From NCBI GenBank assembly GCA_016930175.1, contig JAFGHJ010000012.1, positions 1 through 34,791 of the forward strand: a stretch of 34,791 nucleotides of DNA, read 5' to 3'. The translations under genes and the position numbers were made by a program. This stretch comes from Caldifarciminota bacterium (GTDB taxonomy: Bacteria; Hydrothermota; UBA3072). The notes under the pieces were generated by a model. It saw nothing but the letters and a program-made list of their open reading frames with translations, ran no database searches and was not told the DNA's origin. Of the stretch, positions 24,886-32,166 are shown piece after piece (position 1 is the stretch's first letter; every line of letters starts with the position of its first letter).

Positions 24886-25065
24886 GGATATCAAACCAAC
24901 GTTCTTTGCTTATACCTGAAAACCAGATTTCTTTCTTTGCTTACTATAATAGTGTCTACATGTTAATTGCTGGGGGTAGTAGAGTTTTGAACAAACCTGT
25001 CTTTTTACTTTGTGTTCTCTGTGAATTCTTTTTTCTCCGTGTCCTCTGTGGTTCATTCTCTTTCC
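24886..25065. other. Intergenic region upstream of the two-component locus
   Basis: No gene is seen. At about 25009-25060 lies an inverted copy of the dispersed CACAGAG family (CTTTGTG, CTCTGTG, CTCCGTG, CTCTGTG words). The operators and promoter of the plus-strand operon follow. Confidence 0.5.
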
Positions 25066-25101
25066 TTCGACAAAATTGTCGAATATTACAAGATTGTCGA
25101 A
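25066..25101 (+). promoter_or_regulatory. Tandem 18-bp operators, candidate enhancer sites for the NtrC-type regulator
   Basis: Site 1 is a perfect palindrome: TTCGACAA-AA-TTGTCGAA (25066-25083). Site 2 follows at exactly one 18-bp period: TATTACAA-GA-TTGTCGAA (25084-25101), right arm perfect and left arm degenerate. They lie about 140-165 bp upstream of the predicted transcription start, a normal distance for upstream activating sequences of sigma-54 activators. Binding by the regulator at 28593-29930 is inference. Confidence 0.65.
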
Positions 25102-25212
25102 AAGATACAGTTTTAAGAATCAAAAGCATAATGTAAGGTATTTGTTATATGTTATTGTTAATCAGGTATATATATTAATTATGATTTTAATTTTGGTATT
25201 AGAAAGAAAAAG

Positions 25213-25228
25213 TGGAACGGTAATTGTA
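25213..25228 (+). promoter_or_regulatory. Putative sigma-54 (-24/-12) promoter
   Basis: TGGAACG-N4-TTGTA against the consensus TGGCACG-N4-TTGCA, with GG and GT exactly 10 bp apart. There are two mismatches, one in the usually conserved -12 GC. Transcription would start near 25239. A sigma-54-dependent regulator is encoded by the last gene of the operon it would drive. Confidence 0.5.
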
Positions 25229-25304
25229 TTAAGTAGAATAGGAGTTAAAAATGAAAAAGGTTGAAATCGTAAAAGAAAAGGTTAAAATAAAAAAGGAGGC
25301 AAAA

Positions 25305-26102
25305 ATGAAAAAGCCGTTAACCTTACTTATGTTGATTGTTCCGTTATTCATCTTAGCGCAGACTGATGCTGGTGTTGCCGATGAAGAAGTCGTAATCGAG
25401 GGTGAAGTTGTCGAAGTGGAGGAAGTTTTACCTCCCAATGGTAAAGTGAATGTTATTCAGGCGAAAATCAGAACTCAAAATCAGGAAACGATTCAGGCCC
25501 ATCTTGGTCCGAAGTGGTTTTTGGATGATGAAATCGAGATAGGTGACAAGTTAAAGCTTCAGGGTGCTTTCAAAGAGAATAAGCTTCAGGTAAGAGTCAT
25601 GGTCAGGGATACGAATAGATATAATATCAGAAATGAGGCAGGAGAGCCGCTCTGGATACGAAGCAGACTTCAGGAAAAGAAGTGTATCTATAACCCTGTT
25701 AAAGAGAAAACCATGAAGGGCAAAATCGAGGAACTTTATTTGACCGGAGAAACTCATAATTTAGAAGCGCAGGTACAGACCGGAGAAAATGAAAGGGTGA
25801 GGGTTCAACTGGGTCCCGAATGGTTCCTTCAAAACAGAATTAGAGTCGGAGATGAGATAGAATTCAGGGGTGCGAACGCAGATGTCGACGGCGGTCAGAT
25901 GCTGCTGGTCCGCGAGATGAGGAATCTCAGAAATAAGGAAGAGTTGAAGCTCAGAAATAAGCAGGGGTTTCCCGAATGGGCAGGAGAAGGGGGAGAACAG
26001 CTACAGAAAAGAATACAACAGCAAAAAAGAGATGGGAGCCAGGCTGGCGAGATGCAGCAGAAAAGGTTAAACGAAGAGCCAACTCAGGGTAAAGGTCGAT
26101 AA
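25305..26102 (+). CDS. Secreted protein with two OB-like 'LGPxWFL' domains
   Basis: A 265-residue exported protein. Signal peptide at about 1-18, ending FILA. Two homologous domains follow (about 28-118 and 137-226). Each has a strand-rich start, 'LGPKWFL' (67-73) or 'LGPEWFL' (169-175), then an 'I..GD' turn, and closes with an 'RNEAGEPLW' or 'RNKQGFPEW' signature. The tail (227-265) is Gln/Lys/Arg-rich and probably unstructured. The pattern recalls small periplasmic OB-fold proteins of unknown function. I start at 25305, with AAGGAGG 6 bases upstream, because the signal peptide begins there; an in-frame ATG at 25251 adds a charged 18-residue lead. First gene of the operon with a beta-barrel, kinase and regulator. 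Confidence 0.75.
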   Translation: MKKPLTLLMLIVPLFILAQTDAGVADEEVVIEGEVVEVEEVLPPNGKVNVIQAKIRTQNQETIQAHLGPKWFLDDEIEIGDKLKLQGAFKENKLQVRVMVRDTNRYNIRNEAGEPLWIRSRLQEKKCIYNPVKEKTMKGKIEELYLTGETHNLEAQVQTGENERVRVQLGPEWFLQNRIRVGDEIEFRGANADVDGGQMLLVREMRNLRNKEELKLRNKQGFPEWAGEGGEQLQKRIQQQKRDGSQAGEMQQKRLNEEPTQGKGR

Positions 26103-26112
26103 TGGTGAATCT

Positions 26113-27120
26113 ATGAAAGTTAGAAATCTCGGGATGGCAGGAGGAGCAATTATTTTGCTCCTCCCCTTTCTTTTATTAGGTTATACCGGTATTTCGGTGT
26201 CTAATTCGTACACGGATAATTTGTATTTTATAGGCGAAATTGAAAAAGCCGGTAATAAAACGAACGTCTCACCGTTTTTAAGCTATTCAGGTTTTTTGGA
26301 TTTTGATTATTCGGGAGATGCAACAATTATCGATTTCGATGAAGAAGATATATTTATTGGCAATCGAGTGGGTATACAGAAAAGATTTAATCTCCCGGGT
26401 CTTGGCAGCAGAAATTATTTGTATCTGAATGGCTATAATTTCATCCCTCTTAAATACGAGAATTATGGACTGAACGAAATATACGGAGGAGATTCCCTGT
26501 CTTTTTATATTGGTAATTTTTTATTGGGAGTGGGAATTGGAGCTGGTTATGTTGACTTTAGTTCCGATTCAGTCGAAGATTATTTTAAACCGGAAATAAC
26601 AGCCGACTTATCGATACCGATGCCTTATTTTTATTTTGTTCCCGGTGCAGGTGCCGGTTTGATGATTTATGAAGATGATCGGCTGCCTTATTACAATTTT
26701 TCTCTTTCTTTAGACTTTCCCTTAACAGGGGACTTTACAATGTCTTTTGGGGGTAATTACTCCCGATTATCGGAACCCGGAAACGATTATCCTATTTCAG
26801 ATTCACTCCTTCTGGATCCTTTTTTTGAGAATGAAGGGATTACAAGAAGTGTCGATCTCGATCTTTCAGTAAACAAGACTTTTGTTGAGCAGAAGGCTTA
26901 TTTGAGCTTATATTTGACTCTCTTTGAAAAAGACTTCTTTGAGGTTAGCAATATACGGCGGAATGATTCGGGATTTTTTGCTGGCTTGCGATATACTAAG
27001 ATAATAAACAATAACACTTCATTCTTCGTCAGCTTTAGTTCGGAAATTAATAACTCTACAATAGAAGATTTAAATTATACAAAAAACAGCATTGGCGGAG
27101 GAATCCGATTGATTTTCTGA
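26113..27120 (+). CDS. Outer-membrane beta-barrel protein
   Basis: A 335-residue protein with an N-terminal hydrophobic signal (about 8-23, 'MAGGAIILLLPFLLLGY') followed by many amphipathic strands. These are rich in Tyr, Phe, Gly and Asn with Asp/Ser turns ('SFYIGNFLLGVGIGAGYVDF', 'FTMSFGGNYSRL'). It ends in 'GGGIRLIF', with the terminal Phe used by the BAM machinery. About 14-16 strands are plausible. No porin family was recognised. It lies 10 bases after the secreted protein gene and 22 before the kinase, so it is co-expressed with them. A sensing or export partner of the system is inference. Confidence 0.75.
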   Translation: MKVRNLGMAGGAIILLLPFLLLGYTGISVSNSYTDNLYFIGEIEKAGNKTNVSPFLSYSGFLDFDYSGDATIIDFDEEDIFIGNRVGIQKRFNLPGLGSRNYLYLNGYNFIPLKYENYGLNEIYGGDSLSFYIGNFLLGVGIGAGYVDFSSDSVEDYFKPEITADLSIPMPYFYFVPGAGAGLMIYEDDRLPYYNFSLSLDFPLTGDFTMSFGGNYSRLSEPGNDYPISDSLLLDPFFENEGITRSVDLDLSVNKTFVEQKAYLSLYLTLFEKDFFEVSNIRRNDSGFFAGLRYTKIINNNTSFFVSFSSEINNSTIEDLNYTKNSIGGGIRLIF

Positions 27121-27142
27121 AAAATTTTGTTAGATTAATACA

Positions 27143-28591
27143 ATGAAATCTAAATCAGTAATACTGTTTTCTATATTTGTAGTTATAGGGGTACTGGCTT
27201 TCTTTACAGTCCAAATAACCAATAGAAGTATCGAGCGTATATATAAAAACAGCCACACGACGACTTTTCAGTTGTTGTCTGAGATTGCCGACAATTATGT
27301 GAAGAGAGATCTGGAGCTTAATAGAATGGAAATTGGCAAACTAAAGAACAAAGGTAAAGATATCCTGCGAGATTATTTTGAAAATAATTATATTGCCTTA
27401 AGTGAAAATCTCTATGGTATCTGGATTTTTAGTGATTCTCTTTTGAAAAGTTCGAGCAGATTTCCCGGGCAGGAAGAAATTATACTGGATTTTTACCGCA
27501 GGGAATTGAAAGATAAAGATTATGGAACCCTGGTGAATTTAGAAGGAGAACCATTTTATCTGGTTAATATAATTTCTGAGAGTTACAGTATCCTTCTTTT
27601 GTCTAAGAGTGTCTATGGTGAGACAGAAAATATTACACAGGTTCTGGATTCTCTTGTTTCTACATCGAATCTTGTTTACTTTGCGATAGTTGATGAGGAT
27701 GAATCTCCTATAATTTACAGCTCTATTTATGAGGGTTTTTTGCCGGTGGAAGGAGAGGGAAGCCATATTATTGAAACACCTGACGGTAAAATATTCCAGC
27801 TTGAAGAAGCAAATAACGAAAAGACTGTTATCGCCGGTTTTTCAATGCGTCCGCTTGAACGTGTTATTGCGTTTAACGGGGTATTTCTATTAATAGTTAT
27901 AGCTGGTTTTTCGGTTTTTCTTGGATTCCTTATATTTAATTTGACAAGGACCGAAAGATATAGAATAGACAAACAAAGAGAAATTCGTCATCTTGAAGAA
28001 ATTGGCGCTCTTTCTTCGGGCTTTTCTCACGAAGTGCGGAATTCTCTTAACACACTTTCTTTGCTTGCCAGAAGTATGGAAGGTGAACAGGGAAATATTC
28101 TTAAACAAGAAGTTAAAAGAATGAATCTTGTTATGGATTCAATAAAGTTATTGATACTTTCCGAAGTTGATAAAGAAGATATCGATATCGATAATACAAT
28201 CGTTGAGGCTATCTCTTTGACTGATAATAAGAATAATAAAGTAGAGATAAAATTGGAGTCTGCGGTCAAGTTGAAGATACAGGCGAATAGGGCTTTGTTA
28301 GTATCCGCGTTTTCAAATATCTTTAAAAACGCCGTTGAAGCAGATGCCGATAAAGTTAGAATTCTAATGCGAAAAGTGGGAAATATTGTAAGAATTGTTA
28401 TTATCGATAACGGAAAAGGAATAGAAAAAGACAGTATCAAAAGAGTTTTTGAGCCTTTTTATTCTAGTAAGAGACAAAGCGGAATTGGACTTTATTTGGC
28501 ACGTAAAATTATCGAATATCACGGCGGCAGTATAAAACTTGAGAGCGGTAAAGAAACCAGGGTAGATATACTTTTGCCTATAAAGGATTAA
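27143..28591 (+). CDS. Membrane sensor histidine kinase
   Basis: A 482-residue kinase. Transmembrane helices at about 7-25 and 245-267 bracket a ~215-residue periplasmic sensor region that may be double-PAS/Cache-like. After a short linker, the H-box 'GFSHEVRNSLNTL' places the phosphoaccepting H296. The ATPase domain has the N-box 'NIFKNAVEA' (N396), G1 'DNGKGI' (422-427), 'FEPFYSSK' and 'GIGLYLARKI'. It belongs to the NtrB/AtoS-like type that pairs with sigma-54 activators. The next gene, 1 base downstream, is such a regulator. The sensed signal probably concerns the envelope, given the two exported proteins encoded ahead of it. Confidence 0.93.
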   Translation: MKSKSVILFSIFVVIGVLAFFTVQITNRSIERIYKNSHTTTFQLLSEIADNYVKRDLELNRMEIGKLKNKGKDILRDYFENNYIALSENLYGIWIFSDSLLKSSSRFPGQEEIILDFYRRELKDKDYGTLVNLEGEPFYLVNIISESYSILLLSKSVYGETENITQVLDSLVSTSNLVYFAIVDEDESPIIYSSIYEGFLPVEGEGSHIIETPDGKIFQLEEANNEKTVIAGFSMRPLERVIAFNGVFLLIVIAGFSVFLGFLIFNLTRTERYRIDKQREIRHLEEIGALSSGFSHEVRNSLNTLSLLARSMEGEQGNILKQEVKRMNLVMDSIKLLILSEVDKEDIDIDNTIVEAISLTDNKNNKVEIKLESAVKLKIQANRALLVSAFSNIFKNAVEADADKVRILMRKVGNIVRIVIIDNGKGIEKDSIKRVFEPFYSSKRQSGIGLYLARKIIEYHGGSIKLESGKETRVDILLPIKD

Positions 28592-28592
28592 A

Positions 28593-29930
28593 TTGAATAT
28601 CTTAATTGTCGAGGATGAGGTAAATCAGCGAAAATTACTTAAAAAAATTCTTTCAAAAGAAGGATATACTGTCGAAGAGGCAGGAAACGGGGTAGAGGGG
28701 ATCGATTTATTTTTTAGGGGAAATTTTGACCTTGTGCTTCTGGACCGGAAATTACCCGATAAGGAAGGTGTCGAAGTTTTACGAGATATAAAAAAAATAA
28801 ATCCAATTATCCCGGTTATAATAATTACCGCTTTTGCCAATGTCGCTAACGCCGTGGAAGCCATGAAAGAAGGCGCTTTTCATTATTTGACAAAGCCCAT
28901 AGACCCGGAAGAGCTTATATTAATAATTAAAAATTCTCTCGATAATCTTAATTTGAAAAGAGAAAATATAGAATTGAAGGAATCTTTAAGGGAAAAGTTT
29001 AGGTACGATAAGATTATATATAACTCCGGGATTATGGAGGATTTGATGTCCCTTATATTCAGGGCATCCAAGAGTGACGCGAATGTTCTTATAACGGGTG
29101 AGAGCGGTACCGGTAAGGAGCTTATTGCCGGTGCTGTCCATAATCTTTCTTTGCGAAACGAGAAACTTTTTGTTACCGCGCACATCGCGTCTCTAGCCGA
29201 GACGCTTATAGAGGCGGAATTATTCGGGCATGAAAAAGGAGCTTTTACAGGAGCGGATAAAAGGCGAATAGGCAAGTTCGAGTTTGCCTCAGGCGGCACG
29301 ATATTTCTGGATGAGATAGGAGAATTGCCTAATTCGGTGCAGGTCAAGCTGCTGCGGGTAATTGAGGAAAAGAAAATAACGAGGATTGGTTCGAATGAAG
29401 AAATTCCTATCGATATAAGATTGATCTGCGCTACAAACAGGGATATAGAGAAAGAAGTCGAAAAAGGAACGTTTAGAGAAGATTTGTATTACAGGCTGAA
29501 CGTAATCAGAATCCATGTTCCGCCTCTTAGAAAGAGAAAAGAAGATATTCCTTTGCTCGTGTCTAATTTTATAAAGACTCAAGGTAAAAAAGAGAAAAAG
29601 GATGTTAAAGGGATTACGGATGAAGCCCTGAAAAAAATTCTTAAATATGATTTTCCGGGCAATGTCCGGGAACTAGAGAACATAATTAAGCGGGCTGTTG
29701 TTTTTTCCCGCGGTGATTATCTTACCGGTGAAGATATTTCTGTACCGGTGGATAAGAGATTAAAATACAGCGGCAAATTAAATGATGGAGTTAGAAACCT
29801 CGAAAGAGGTATGATAGAAGAAGCGCTTAAAAAACATGACTGGAACCAGAGTAAAGCCGCTAAGGAATTGGGTATCTCCGAGCGGACGATAAGATATAAG
29901 ATAGGGAAATACAAGATTAAAAAAAGCTAA
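28593..29930 (+). CDS. NtrC-family sigma-54-dependent response regulator
   Basis: A 445-residue activator with three domains. The receiver (1-115) has acidic E7-D8, phosphoacceptor D51 in 'LLDRKLPD', T79 and K101. The AAA+ domain (about 140-375) has Walker A 'GESGTGKE' (169-176), the sigma-54-contacting 'GAFTGA' (216-221) and Walker B 'TIFLDEIGEL'. A Fis-type helix-turn-helix lies at the end ('WNQSKAAKELGISERTIRYK'). The family's usual 'NC' after Walker A reads 'AH' here. The start is TTG, 1 base after the kinase stop, with AAAGGA upstream. Operators at 25066-25101 are candidate targets, so the operon may be autoregulated. Confidence 0.95.
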   Translation: MNILIVEDEVNQRKLLKKILSKEGYTVEEAGNGVEGIDLFFRGNFDLVLLDRKLPDKEGVEVLRDIKKINPIIPVIIITAFANVANAVEAMKEGAFHYLTKPIDPEELILIIKNSLDNLNLKRENIELKESLREKFRYDKIIYNSGIMEDLMSLIFRASKSDANVLITGESGTGKELIAGAVHNLSLRNEKLFVTAHIASLAETLIEAELFGHEKGAFTGADKRRIGKFEFASGGTIFLDEIGELPNSVQVKLLRVIEEKKITRIGSNEEIPIDIRLICATNRDIEKEVEKGTFREDLYYRLNVIRIHVPPLRKRKEDIPLLVSNFIKTQGKKEKKDVKGITDEALKKILKYDFPGNVRELENIIKRAVVFSRGDYLTGEDISVPVDKRLKYSGKLNDGVRNLERGMIEEALKKHDWNQSKAAKELGISERTIRYKIGKYKIKKS

Positions 29931-30021
29931 ATTCACCACAGAGAACACCCTGAGCGGTCGTTCCTCTCTACAGGGCAGGCAAATAGCAAAAATAGTTTTG
30001 AAGATTGAACCATAAAAATAT
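29931..30021. repeat. Dispersed repeat copy between convergent genes
   Basis: Holds 'CACAGAGAACACCCTGAGCGG', TTCCTC and ACAGGGCAGGCA words that recur inverted at 7140-7229 and in part at 30790-30800. No hairpin terminator is evident for either convergent gene. Confidence 0.5.
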
Positions 30022-30384
30022 CTATTTCTTATAACTTATATTAAGTTTGGCAGCTATGCCGTGAAGTTTTCGGTCGTAAGTAAAAATAGGAGTTTCGCTT
30101 AACATTGCCGAAGAAAGAAGATGGACATCGACATAACGCAACCCTTTACCCATCAGATACCGCAAATCGATAAATTCCATTACCTCTTCGTGAGTGGCAA
30201 CTTTCGCAAAAGGCAAAGCATTGAGTAAAGTAAGTATTTCCGAACGTTTATTCAGATTTCCACAGGCAAGTTCGCCGACGACAAAAGGATGACACACTAC
30301 CATACCGCGATTTAGTAAGTCCTCAAGCAGAGAATCTCCATCTCGAAGATGCGAAACCCAAACAGAAGTGTCGACAAGAATCAT
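30022..30384 (-). CDS. vapC: VapC-type PIN-domain toxin
   Basis: A 120-residue PIN ribonuclease. The four acidic active-site residues are in place: D5 in 'LVDTSVWV', E39 in 'VVGELACG', D86 in 'YVDVHLL' and D104 in 'TYDRKL'. VapC toxins cleave specific RNAs (often tRNA or rRNA); the target here is unknown. It follows its antitoxin gene by 3 bases, the usual arrangement. No sign of decay. Confidence 0.93.
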   Translation of the reverse strand: MILVDTSVWVSHLRDGDSLLEDLLNRGMVVCHPFVVGELACGNLNKRSEILTLLNALPFAKVATHEEVMEFIDLRYLMGKGLRYVDVHLLSSAMLSETPIFTYDRKLHGIAAKLNISYKK

Positions 30385-30387
30385 TTA

Positions 30388-30585
30388 TTAATTCTTTTCC
30401 GAACTTCTTCTGGGTATAGCGTTTAGTTTTTTCTCCGTTCCGCCCAATTTAGCAAGCCTCTTTGCACTCTCAAGAGAAATCAAAGCTTCAAGCCCCAGGT
30501 TTACCAGAGATGTTTTTTCTTTTACTCCGGTTAACCTGGATGCCTTTTCTACAAGCTCATTGTTTATATTTAATGTAGTCCTCAT
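30388..30585 (-). CDS. vapB: VapB-type antitoxin
   Basis: A 65-residue protein with an N-terminal ribbon-helix-helix-like DNA-binding segment ('MRTTLNINNELVEKASRLTGV...LVNLGLEALI') and a basic C-terminal tail that would wrap the toxin. This matches the VapB group commonly paired with PIN toxins. It is first in the pair. Upstream lies a TTGACA promoter surrounded by repeated GCAT words, likely autorepression sites. Confidence 0.88.
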   Translation of the reverse strand: MRTTLNINNELVEKASRLTGVKEKTSLVNLGLEALISLESAKRLAKLGGTEKKLNAIPRRSSEKN

Positions 30586-30600
30586 TTATCCCCCTTTTAT

Positions 30601-30646
30601 ATGCAATATTATATGTATAAATATGCATAAAAGATGCATTTGTCAA
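30601..30646 (-). promoter_or_regulatory. vapBC promoter with GCAT-type operator
   Basis: On the minus strand TTGACA (30641-30646), 17-bp spacer, TATTTA (30618-30623). The spacer contains ATGCAT-CTTTT-ATGCAT and a further TGCAT sits downstream at 30601-30605, forming inverted repeats suited to a dimeric VapB. Confidence 0.55.
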
Positions 30647-30829
30647 GTGCTAAATATTAAACCACGAAACACACGAAAAAAACGTAAAAGTTATCATTGC
30701 GAATTCTTCTTCTTGCCTGACTTATGTGAAGCAATCTCAAGGGTACTTGCACCGCAAAGCCGCCCCGCATGGAATAGAATTTGTCATTCCACAGGGCAGG
30801 CAAAGTACGCAGAGGTTTTTTGTTTTTCC

Positions 30830-30861
30830 CACTCAACTATTAAACAACTTAACCATTTAAC
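30830..30861 (-). repeat. 8-bp-phased TAAC tract (4 units)
   Basis: Units CACTCAAC, TATTAAAC, AACTTAAC, CATTTAAC in strict register; the reverse complement is the GTTA-type octamer seen at 23079-23118. Confidence 0.65.
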
Positions 30862-30878
30862 TAATCCGAAGGATTTAT

Positions 30879-30927
30879 AAGCCGTAAGCAGTAAGCCGAA
30901 AGCCGTTTCTGACTAATGACTGGTGAC
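30879..30927 (+). repeat. 7-bp-phased tract (7 units)
   Basis: Units AAGCCGT, AAGCAGT, AAGCCGA, AAGCCGT, TTCTGAC, TAATGAC, TGGTGAC follow each other without a gap, so two related heptamer words join in one register. TGACTGA-type heptamers recur at the right end of the window (34779-34791). Confidence 0.7.
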
Positions 30928-31018
30928 TAAGTCCTCTTTTCAAAAAAAGGACTGCCCATATTAGCATTTATAATGTCACAGTGTTTACCCCGTGGAATGT
31001 GGAACTATTCCATAAAGG

Positions 31019-31034
31019 GTCAAGCACCGTCCCC
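31019..31034. repeat. GTCAAGCACCGTCCCC repeat, copy 1
   Basis: Identical 16-mer at 34119-34134. On the minus strand it reads GGGGACGGTGCTTGAC, a sequence I associate with elements mobilised by REP-type Y1 transposases; that link is recollection, not shown here. Confidence 0.6.
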
Positions 31035-31072
31035 GAATATTTGCCAACCAAAAAGTTTACATAATACAATTA

Positions 31073-31115
31073 CCAAATTTCACATTTTCGTTACGGACAA
31101 AAATGTGAAATTTGG
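31073..31115. repeat. Perfect 16-bp inverted repeat
   Basis: CCAAATTTCACATTTT (31073-31088) pairs exactly with AAAATGTGAAATTTGG (31100-31115) across an 11-base loop. There is no T-tract after either arm, so it is not a standard terminator. It sits between the 16-mer repeat and the remnant coding stretch. Confidence 0.75.
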
Positions 31116-31123
31116 AGTTGAGG

Positions 31124-31203
31124 TTATTTATTGTGGGGGAATTTTTTCTCCAATTCTTTAATCTTATCCAGGACTTCCTGGCTGAAATTTTTGTTTCTTT
31201 TCC
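31124..31203 (-). pseudogene. Possible 3' remnant of an unidentified gene
   Basis: Minus-strand frame ending in TAA at 31124-31126 reads like a natural protein tail ('KNFSQEVLDKIKELEK', then 'KFPHNK'), with codon use similar to the neighbours. No start codon or upstream body exists; the frame runs back into an octamer repeat and then a stop. It may be the end of a decayed mobile-element gene, but too little remains to identify. Confidence 0.3.
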
Positions 31204-31235
31204 TTCCTAACTTCCCAACGCTCCAACCCTATAAC
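31204..31235 (-). repeat. 8-bp-phased TAAC tract (4 units)
   Basis: Units TTCCTAAC, TTCCCAAC, GCTCCAAC, CCTATAAC; reverse complement GTTATAGG, GTTGGAGC, GTTGGGAA, GTTAGGAA. Confidence 0.65.
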
Positions 31236-31260
31236 TTTAAGAATTAATTCTTATGAGCTG

Positions 31261-32070
31261 TCAGCGGTATGCATATTTTTCCTTGATTGCTTTTCTAATA
31301 AACATAAAAACATTTGACGAAAACAAACCGTAAAATAAAAGATTCTCAAAAAATCCTAAATATAGCCAGAACATCAAACCGGATACAACAAGAATGAAAA
31401 CAAGAGCAATGACTATTGGTGTAGCTTTTAAAGTGTTTTTAAATAATCTTTTAAAATATTCAACGACGGAAGTTTCCAATAATTTTTTGCATTTTACGCA
31501 GAAAATACGTGTAGGATAGTTTTTAGCTCCACAGTGTTTACAAATATGAGTTTTTTTACTTTCTTCTTCGTTGATTTGGTGCTCCAGGGATTTGATTTCT
31601 CTTTCGGTTACAGTAAGAACATCTTCATTTGTAAGCTCACGTGCTTTTTTAAAACTTTTTAAAGCGTTTCTGACATCCCCGAGGTCTTTATACAAATATC
31701 CCAATCTCATATAAAGTCCGACGTCGGCACCTTCTTTTTCGAGATATTTAAGTATATTTCTAATTTCTTCGTTGTCTTTACTGATTCTCCTTTCTTTAAG
31801 TTCACCTTCCTCTACACTCAAAGAATTTATAGCATAAGGAAAACCAAGCAGCGCTAAGAAAGCTATTATTCCTACACCAGGAATGTCACTAAAAATAGCA
31901 AGTACAAATACTATGATTACACAAAATAGAGCGATGAATAGTCTTGTGTCTTCGAACAATTGACCAAAGTAAAAATCTTCCCACAAAAAAAAGATATATA
32001 AGAGATATAGCGCTATGACCTCAACAAACCACAAGGCATAGATAATTATAACAAAAATAGTAAATTCCAT
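31261..32070 (-). CDS. Membrane protein with TPR-like and zinc-ribbon segments
   Basis: A 269-residue protein of unusual make-up. Two or three N-terminal membrane helices (about 4-29 and 43-80) are followed by a soluble middle with a TPR-like helical pair ('GLYMRLGYLYKDLGDVRNALKSFKKA', 118-143). Next is a zinc ribbon with C177-x2-C180 and C191-x2-C194. Two C-terminal membrane helices lie at about 217-238 and 241-258. The TPR and ribbon would lie together on one membrane face, most likely cytoplasmic. I know no named family. No partner gene is adjacent and no clear Shine-Dalgarno is seen; the start at 32070 is the first ATG before the hydrophobic helix. Confidence 0.7.
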   Translation of the reverse strand: MEFTIFVIIIYALWFVEVIALYLLYIFFLWEDFYFGQLFEDTRLFIALFCVIIVFVLAIFSDIPGVGIIAFLALLGFPYAINSLSVEEGELKERRISKDNEEIRNILKYLEKEGADVGLYMRLGYLYKDLGDVRNALKSFKKARELTNEDVLTVTEREIKSLEHQINEEESKKTHICKHCGAKNYPTRIFCVKCKKLLETSVVEYFKRLFKNTLKATPIVIALVFILVVSGLMFWLYLGFFENLLFYGLFSSNVFMFIRKAIKEKYAYR

Positions 32071-32166
32071 TTCTTATATTGTAAGAATTTTGATACTTTA
32101 AGTCAATATGGTGATTCTCACACAGAGACACGGAGAACACGGATTTTTTGTTGTTTTCTTAATGAA

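Larger units (their letters stand above)
30647..31260. repeat. Long intergenic repeat field
   Basis: About 610 bases with no gene I can support. In order: CACGAAACACACG words (30660-30680); an 'ATTGCGA...GAAGCAATCTC' repeat common in many genomes (about 30694-30738); TGGAAT/ATTCCA hairpins (30770-30791 and 30993-31012); an octamer tract (30830-30861); a heptamer tract (30879-30927); GTCAAGCACCGTCCCC (31019-31034); a 16-bp inverted repeat (31073-31115); a short coding-like remnant (31124-31203); and another octamer tract (31204-31235). The plus-strand frames that cross it are translated repeats. Confidence 0.6.

Noticed and set aside
25251-25304. Upstream in-frame ATG for the secreted two-domain protein
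   Set aside because: The charged lead would precede the signal peptide; AAGGAGG sits directly before 25305. A weak GGAG before 25251 leaves a small doubt.
28883-29347. 154-codon frame antisense to the NtrC-type regulator (and 28027-28440 antisense to the kinase)
   Set aside because: Ser/Ile-rich shadows of strongly conserved coding sequence on the other strand.
30560-30880. 106-codon plus-strand reading frame across the vapBC upstream region
   Set aside because: It runs through the antitoxin promoter and dispersed repeats, has no ribosome binding site and its composition is that of the repeats.
30973-31161. 62-codon plus-strand reading frame
   Set aside because: It is built from the TGGAAT hairpin, the 16-mer repeat and the palindrome; no start signal.
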